From positions 92,039,001 to 92,103,000 of the forward strand of contig NC_072800.1 in the NCBI RefSeq assembly GCF_028583425.1: 64,000 bases of DNA, given 5' to 3'. Source of the DNA: Eublepharis macularius (taxonomy: Eukaryota > Chordata > Lepidosauria > Squamata > Eublepharidae). The position numbers and the translations under genes were made by a program. A model generated the notes under the pieces. It saw only the letters and a list, made by a program, of their open reading frames with translations, was not told the DNA's origin and did not search any database. Shown one piece after another: positions 61,320 through 64,000 of the stretch. Each line of letters starts with the position of its first letter. Position 1 is the stretch's first letter.

Positions 61320-62540
61320 TACTTAAAAGAACTTCTATTTTTTTGCATATTAGGAACTGGTCCAAGGTAGAGCATCTTGGCACAGCCTGATCTGTCCTTG
61401 ATATCAAAGGCCTTGACACAGAATGCCAATCCAGGCGAACATGTTCATTGATTTCCATGTAGCCAGGGAGTTCCCATCTCAATCAGAATTTAGGAGTACA
61501 AGCTTGAAGTTGTCCACCAAGGTTGCTCTTGGCCAATCACCGCACAAGTCCAGATAAAAGGAAGTTAACATGCCAGAGGAAAATGCAGTAAGTAATCCAT
61601 AAGGGCACTTTGACAGCTTGGCCAAATGTTGGGATTCAGTTTTCTTTTGCAGCTCAGTTGCTCTAATGTTAGGCTTTGAGTGCCCCATTGCACTGGATAT
61701 GGCTGTCTTAGGATCACAGCACATGTATCCTTTCATAATACCAGGTGCTAAGAAAGACCTTTCTCTACCAGAGATCGTACAGAGGCTGTACCGCTTTGAG
61801 CCCAAGTGTACGAGTCTCATCCCACCCATAAAATGCAATTACAGGCCACGTGTCGCCTCAATTTGCCTCAAGGTCATGAAAGGGACAGGATTTTTAATCT
61901 TTCAACGTGCATACCATTTTGCTAATTGAAACCAAGCGCCCTGCTGTGTTGATAGCATTTCTAAAGGTGAGAAATTATATGTGTTATTCAAGGGCATGCC
62001 TTTTTTGCCTTCCTTCCCTGTATGTCTCCATGGCAAACTGAGGCGGCACCAACCTGCAAGTAGTATTTTATGGATACTGGAGAGCTGTGACCAGTCAGAG
62101 CACACAATTCCAAGGCACGTGGAGTGATGGTCCAATTTGGTAAATGGCAGCTTGAGATTTTTTAAAAAGAGGATAATTATGTGTCTCTACAAAAATCTGC
62201 TTCACAAGATATGAACTATTGGTCTTGCCCATATCTTGTAAAACCGAATCTTGCAGAGGCACGTAATTATTCTTGTTCAGGTTATCAACCCATGCTGTCA
62301 GACCGTTCTTCCATGCAGGCTGCTTTGGAGAGCTCTTGCAAAACTGGGAAATTAATTTTTTACTCTCTCTGTTGGTGCTGATGCCCTTTACATCTGCTTC
62401 TTTGTACTAACTTTGCTAGATATGAAGAATATAGCTGGATTAGTCACGGAAATCATAACAGCATCTACATAGAGGCTTATTTAAAAAGTATTACATAAAC
62501 AGCAGTGACTGGATTATATTAACATGAATTAAGAAAGGTG
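61320..62540. other. Unidentified 1.2 kb stretch with overlapping frames
   Basis: No repeat seen elsewhere in the window covers this stretch. A 119-codon frame (61838-61479, minus) and a 103-codon frame (61618-61929, plus) overlap antiparallel. I recognise neither product and see no splice-site support. Confidence 0.4.
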
Positions 62541-62548
62541 GTTTGGCG

Positions 62549-62875
62549 CAGGGCTTTTTTTCTGGGAAAAGAGGTGGTGGAACTCAGTGGTGGAACTCAG
62601 GACCGCACAATGACGTTACTTTGGGTCAGCTGGAACAAGGAGGGAGTTTTTTAAAGTTTAAATCGCCCTCGGCGAAAATGGTCACATGGCCAGTGGCCCC
62701 GCCCCCTGATCTCCAGACAGAGGGGAGTTTAGATCGCCCTCCGCTGGAGTGGCACGGAGGGCGATCTCAACTCCCCTCTGTCTGGAGATCAGGGGGCGGG
62801 GCCACTGGCCATGTGACCAATTTCATGAGGTGCCGGAACTCCATTCCACCACGCTCCGGCTGAATAAAAGCCCTG
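62549..62875. mobile_element. hAT-type foldback (CAGGGCTTTT ends)
   Basis: The ends CAGGGCTTTTTTTCTGGG and, reversed, CAGGGCTTTTATTCAGCC. The interior is a large hairpin with CCCCGCCCCCTGATCTCCAG and its inverse. The 8-bp flanks (GTTTGGCG / CTTTGACT) agree at five positions only. Confidence 0.75.
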
Positions 62876-63872
62876 CTTTGACTCATCTGAATATCAAAGG
62901 ATATCATTACTCTCCTAGTCTAAGTCATGTGAAGTCTTGAAATAAACAAAATCCGTGATATATTGCTCAAACTTTTTTGTTAGGGTGTTGTCAAAAAAGG
63001 GATCTAGAAAGAACTGAGTTCTATCTGTTACTAAAAACTGATACAGAGCCAGTGTTAAATGTCAGTTAAATTCTGAATTCTCTCCATTAACAGCTCGGTA
63101 CTATAGAAATTAATAATAATGGTATAGTAGAAGGCATTCAAGTATGGGAACAGTCGGCAATTTTATCTTTCATTCCGTAAATGTATTCTTCACTTTTCTG
63201 GTCAATTGGAACACCCAAGGCAGCTAAGAAAAGAATATCAAACATCTCAATAAAATAATTTTTTAAAAAGTGCATCAAATTATCAGTCAGAAATAATGAC
63301 ATCTATAAAGCTACTAATCTAACAGCATCAATAGCTCAGGATCACAATCATTTCTTTTGGGAGGTCCTCCGGAACAAATGTGTTTTCAGGCTTTGCCAGA
63401 AGGCTCACGGAGATGGTGCCAATCATAACTCCAGGGGGTAGCGGAGGTACATAACTTCGGGATAAGGAAAATTGGTTCATGACAATGTTAATAAAACATA
63501 AAAGGATACTGCGTGGGCATCGGATAACATAATCTTCTTACTTCTGAATCCATCACACCTTACAGGTTTTATTGAAACCTGCTCCATCACTGGATACAAG
63601 ATCTTTTGAGAGTCTGATCTCTACTAATACTTGATAAGTCTTTATCAAATAATCAGAGAATAAGAAATTAGCCTCTGGCTATGTAAGTAAATGAGAACGG
63701 GACTTGGGTATTATAATTTAAAAACAGACTTGGGGCCGGTTATGATAGCATAGCAGCAAAATCTTCACGGATCTAAAGGAAAGCTCCTGTGAAATCCAGT
63801 TTTGATGGTAACTTACTTTAAGAAGTTTAAATAAACTTTACAGGTTAGGGTACAACCGTTGCGGAAGACTCG
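62876..63872. other. AT-rich stretch without identifiable features
   Basis: Single-copy-looking sequence with no long frame, repeat or RNA that I can recognise. Confidence 0.5.
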
Positions 63873-63990
63873 GGGCCAAGCTACAAGTGACGAATGATGC
63901 TTGAACAGTAAGTGGATTGAGTGGAGAGCAAATGAACAGGGAGAAATACACTTGCCGTTCAAGTGTCATTCGTCACTTGTAGCTTCTCCC
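63873..63990. mobile_element. S118 foldback MITE, diverged
   Basis: 118 bp from GGGCCAAGCTACAAGTGACG to CGTCACTTGTAGCTTCTCCC. The right end is mutated and no target duplication remains. Confidence 0.75.
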
Positions 63991-64000
63991 ACAGAGTGGG

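Noticed and set aside
62543..62863. 106-codon plus-strand frame
   Set aside because: It lies wholly in the hAT foldback at 62549-62875 and runs through both hairpin arms.

Overview
This 64 kb window looks like genomic DNA of a squamate reptile (a gecko-like lizard is my guess). It holds one recognisable single-copy gene, TMIE, and a dense population of CR1, L2, RTE/BovB-like and L1 retrotransposon pieces, tRNA- and 5S-derived SINEs, hAT-type DNA elements and many foldback repeats. Most open reading frames in the window are by-products of these repeats.

TMIE (transmembrane inner ear protein, part of the hair-cell mechanotransduction channel complex) lies on the + strand in four coding exons: 21095-21196, 34711-34828, 55476-55625 and 58297-58403. 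Splice phases are compatible across all three introns, and the joined protein is about 158 residues, close to the 156 of human TMIE. Intron 1 (13.5 kb) and intron 2 (20.6 kb) are filled with repeats; intron 3 is 2.7 kb. The transmembrane segment and the following Arg-rich juxtamembrane stretch are conserved. The N-terminal signal region is weak, and the lysine-rich tail of the mammalian protein is absent.

Region by region: 1-17.9 kb is upstream sequence without a supportable gene, rich in nested transposons. 17.88-18.42 kb is a CpG island of unknown ownership. 18.5-20.9 kb holds a long inverted repeat and an L2 tail. 21.1-58.4 kb is TMIE. 58.6-59.9 kb is a 5'-truncated antisense CR1 that keeps a 370-codon reverse-transcriptase frame, only 190 bp past the TMIE stop. 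60-64 kb holds an RTE/BovB-like tail, a 5S rRNA-derived SINE that appears to share that tail, an unidentified 1.2 kb stretch, a hAT foldback and a MITE.

The most interesting signal is in the repeats. The commonest family (called R here, recognisable by GAGTCCAGTAGCACC at its ends) is a foldback whose arms carry a hammerhead-ribozyme-like core: CUGANGA, a short stem II, GAAA, then stem III. Stem II shows compensatory base changes between copies. R copies are flanked by 9-16 bp target duplications, so they behave as retroelements and not as DNA transposons. Two further repeat families in the window carry similar cores with a short stem I. This recalls the hammerhead motifs of Penelope-like elements. 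In two R copies one arm has been amplified in tandem, giving small arrays of 47-bp and 52-bp units.

Family labels used below: R = GAGTCCAGTAGCACC foldback; G = repeat starting TATTGTCGAAGGC; N = 230-bp hAT-type repeat with TAGGGTTGCC ends; S118 = foldback MITE with GGGCCAAGCTACA ends; M = foldback with GAGTCTCTCTACAC ends. All identifications are by eye from sequence and memory of the families; no database search was run.
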